DNA of 64,000 nt, from the NCBI RefSeq assembly GCF_932526225.1, contig NC_064045.1, positions 3,730,498 through 3,794,497 of the forward strand, written 5' to 3'. The notes under the pieces were generated by a model. That model made no database searches. It was not told where the DNA came from and was given only the letters and a program-made list of their open reading frames with translations. This DNA comes from Nematostella vectensis. Lineage: Eukaryota > Cnidaria > Anthozoa > Actiniaria > Edwardsiidae. Positions 61,661-64,000 of this stretch are shown one piece after another; position 1 is the first letter of the stretch; every line of letters starts with the position of its first letter. The position numbers and the translations under genes are program-made.

Positions 61661-63786
61661 GGGTCGTGGCATCAGGGCTTGAGCAGCATGTAGACTCGGG
61701 GTTGACATTGCCATACACAGCGAAAGCAAGCTCATTTTGGACGCTATTGACGGGATTGAAAAAGCAATTTTCATCGGAGTCAAAGTTCACATGTGCATGA
61801 TAGTGGTTTGGCCAATGGAGAATACCAACTGTGCAATTGGAACAAGATTGATTTCTTATGAAAATCGATTCCATTCTTAAGCATTCACCCCACCGTTTTC
61901 TAGTCATGATGTCATAATTGGTTAGTCGTGCTATCATCTGATCACGTGGCCATCCGGGAATTGTGGTCTTTTGGTCATATGCGCACGTGGCCCTGAACTT
62001 TGTGGCGTTGATGTACACGTGATGCATGCGTGCTTGTGAGAGCCTGTACTTTTCCCAGTTTGGAGAGGATTCGTTGAACGCTATGTCGTCGGATCTCGCA
62101 GACAGCAAAAAGCTTAATTTCTTAAACTCGAGTGTGTGTTTCAAGGCGAATGACTCCAGTAGAGTCCAGATTGTTTGGCCTTTCAACCAGCAAAATAAAG
62201 GGAAACTCTGCAAATGACGTAAAATAGATACGTGAAATAGAGCCAACACAATCACTCGCTATTGGAGGGGGCGTAAGGGGGTGCGAAAACTGCACGGAAA
62301 ACGCAAAGAAAAAGGCCAAAAAAGCAAAACAGTCAAAATAAGTCAATAACCGTAAACCGCGCAGTCTAGAGAAACCGCAATACCGCGAAATAAAATACGA
62401 AAAACCGAAAAACCGCGCCAGATTTAAGGCAAAACCGCATCACTCAAAACCGCATCACTCAAGCCACCCTCGTTATCCAGAACATTTTTACCCAAACCCT
62501 GTTATCCCGAATATTTGTTACCAAAATAAGCCCGTTATCCCGAATGCTTATCCATTTATATCGTTCACGAGGTACAAAATAGCAACCTAACAAGCTCCAA
62601 AATTCGTGTAAAAAGCTCCCGCCATTAGTCCTGAATCCCGTTAGGCATAAAAGCTTAATTAAATCGCGTATCCCGATACAAAATCGCCTAAAATCCCGCA
62701 TCCCGTGCGATATTTCTATATCGAATCCCACTTCTCTCGCGGGATTGCACAAAAAGTCCCGCATCCCGAAAAATCTATTGTGGACTCTCAAGAAAACTAA
62801 ATTTGCAGGGTAGGGGGAGGCGCTGGGGGAGAAGGGGAGGGGGATTTTTCGTACCTGACCATCGTTTGTCTGTATTTGAGAAACACCATCAAACATCTCT
62901 AGTCCCAGTTGACGGAGGTAGACGAGGTGATCACGACAGGAAGTTAAGTTGCACCTCTCACACGTCTTACCGCTGCACGAGGGTGTGCAGACGCATGAGA
63001 ACTTCTCTTTGGGGTGGTCGCAAAGCTCCACGCACGTTGCTCCATTCTTGCAGGGATTACTCATACAGCAGCCATTACTACATGGACTTAAATGGGAGGA
63101 CTGCAAACAAGACAGGCACAGATCTTATTACGAATCACACAGATCATAAACATACCAAATAGACACTAAAGACTAAGACATTGGGACTTGTGTCCGTTAT
63201 ATAGGGGATACAAGATTGTTAGAAAAAGGGTTTATGAAATAGTGTTTGCGACCGCTTAACAATAGATTCCGCTTAACGGTATTATTGAAAGAGTTTGAGT
63301 GGCAAAAAAGACAGCGATATGGAGGAAGCCCACTACCGAAAACACGCCCCACTAAATCATAGCTGTGCAATCCCCACCTAGCCCCCCCCCCCCCCAACCA
63401 CCACCACCACATCAAGGCTGCGAACTTGTTTCCTATACCTTGACTATGTTCTGTTGGAGATCGAAATACTCGTAGCTATTATCAGACAGAAATCTACTGA
63501 TAGGCACGGAATCCTTGTCTTCATCAAGCAGTTCGCATCGCTTGCCCGACATCTGGAACGCTCGACACCGACAGTCACCGACACAGGCCGAGTGACACGC
63601 CTGAGGACCCGCCACTGAGCTGAGGTTCCTGTACGAGGCCCCCCACAGATAACGTCCCTTGGTCACGTGCTCCTTACTGGAGAACGACCCGGCGTAGCAT
63701 GTCCCCGTAGGACAGTACTGGCTAATCACGTGCTTCGAGCGTGATAGAAGGATGGTTGCCATGACGATGACACGTGCAAGGAACAT
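61611..63786 (-). CDS. Secreted PAN/apple + EGF protein with a novel C-terminal domain
   Basis: Three coding exons on the minus strand: 63439-63786, 62855-63100 and 61611-62207, all in phase 0. Total 1191 nt, 396 aa. The ATG at 63786 starts two bases after an acceptor-like TTACAG, so a 5' UTR exon may lie upstream. A signal peptide (MFLARVIVMATILL, about 1-22) precedes a PAN/apple-type domain (about 24-113) with CHSACVGDCRCRAFQ and CELLDE. Exon 2 holds one EGF-like domain: CSNGCCMSNPCKNGATC, then FSCVCTPSCSGKTCERC. Exon 3 is Trp/His/Asn-rich with several Cys (IWTLLESFALKH, SPNWEKYRLS, FRATCAYD, DENCFFNP, STCCSSPD), a domain I cannot name. Potential N-glycosylation sites NES, NAT, NQS and NCT fit an extracellular protein. 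The last dozen codons and the TAG come from the adjoining satellite, so the native C-terminus may be lost or differently spliced. Confidence 0.7.
62467..62800. repeat. CCCG-rich degenerate repeat in the PAN-EGF intron 2
   Basis: Short words such as GTTATCCCGAAT, ATCCCGCATCCCG and AATCCCG recur through the intron in loose tandem. No coding meaning is apparent. Confidence 0.55.
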
Positions 63787-64000
63787 TCTGTAATATAAAC
63801 AAACGTTTTTTTTAAACTTAGGACCTACTTGTCGTACCTGTGCCTGTACTTGAAATACTGTTGTTTCGTTATTATTTTTATATTGAAGTAACACGTCTAT
63901 TCGGTTGTTATAAGAATTTTTTAACGTGCAAAAGCTGAGAGAGAGAGAGAGATGCCTTTTTTAATGAGGGATTCACTTAATATCACAATGATAATGTACG
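63787..64000. other. Upstream end of window
   Basis: Contains the putative 3' splice acceptor before the PAN-EGF start, and a (GA)n run at about 63939-63952. No further gene is visible. Confidence 0.4.

Overview
This is a 64 kb window of animal nuclear genomic DNA. It has AT-rich intergenic and intronic sequence, spliced genes with GT..AG introns, many simple repeats and many short foldback (MITE-like) elements. Gene content and divergence from vertebrate orthologues (an Axin with RGS and DIX domains, TUG/ASPSCR1, Hrs/HGS, an intronless class A GPCR, a PAN-EGF secreted protein and a bacterial-type reductase) suggest an anthozoan cnidarian, most likely a sea anemone such as Nematostella. The species is inferred, not proven by the sequence.

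Layout: 1-15 kb has no gene I can defend. It holds microsatellites, two or three foldback elements, one weak exon candidate (8742) and a more CpG-rich stretch leading into Axin. Axin (+) occupies 15180-23171 in seven coding exons, 831 aa. TUG/ASPSCR1 (+) occupies 25125-37118 in seventeen coding exons, 528 aa; its introns are full of minisatellites and a 1.18 kb inverted-repeat element. A single-exon RibD_C/DHFR-like reductase (+) lies at 38470-39006 and an intronless rhodopsin-type GPCR (-) at 40324-41283. A 13-exon coiled-coil gene of unknown identity (+) is at 43467-46510, 257 aa, with a row of LC8-like TQT motifs. HGS/Hrs (+) is at 49647-59862, 17 exons, 897 aa. The window ends with a ~1 kb satellite rich in CACGTG (60632-61660) that runs into the last exon of a secreted PAN-EGF gene (-) at 61611-63786.

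Every exon chain was joined by hand at GT/AG sites. Reading frame is kept across all junctions and each total length is a multiple of three. The neighbours do not form an operon or pathway. Axin is a Wnt scaffold, TUG and Hrs act in membrane traffic and ubiquitin-linked sorting, and the others look independent. I see no prokaryotic-style defence system, CRISPR array or tRNA/rRNA gene. The most unusual items are the CACGTG satellite and its contribution to a protein C-terminus, the probably transferred reductase, the duplicated splice acceptor in Axin, the UIM-exon copies inside an HGS intron, and the TQT-motif protein.
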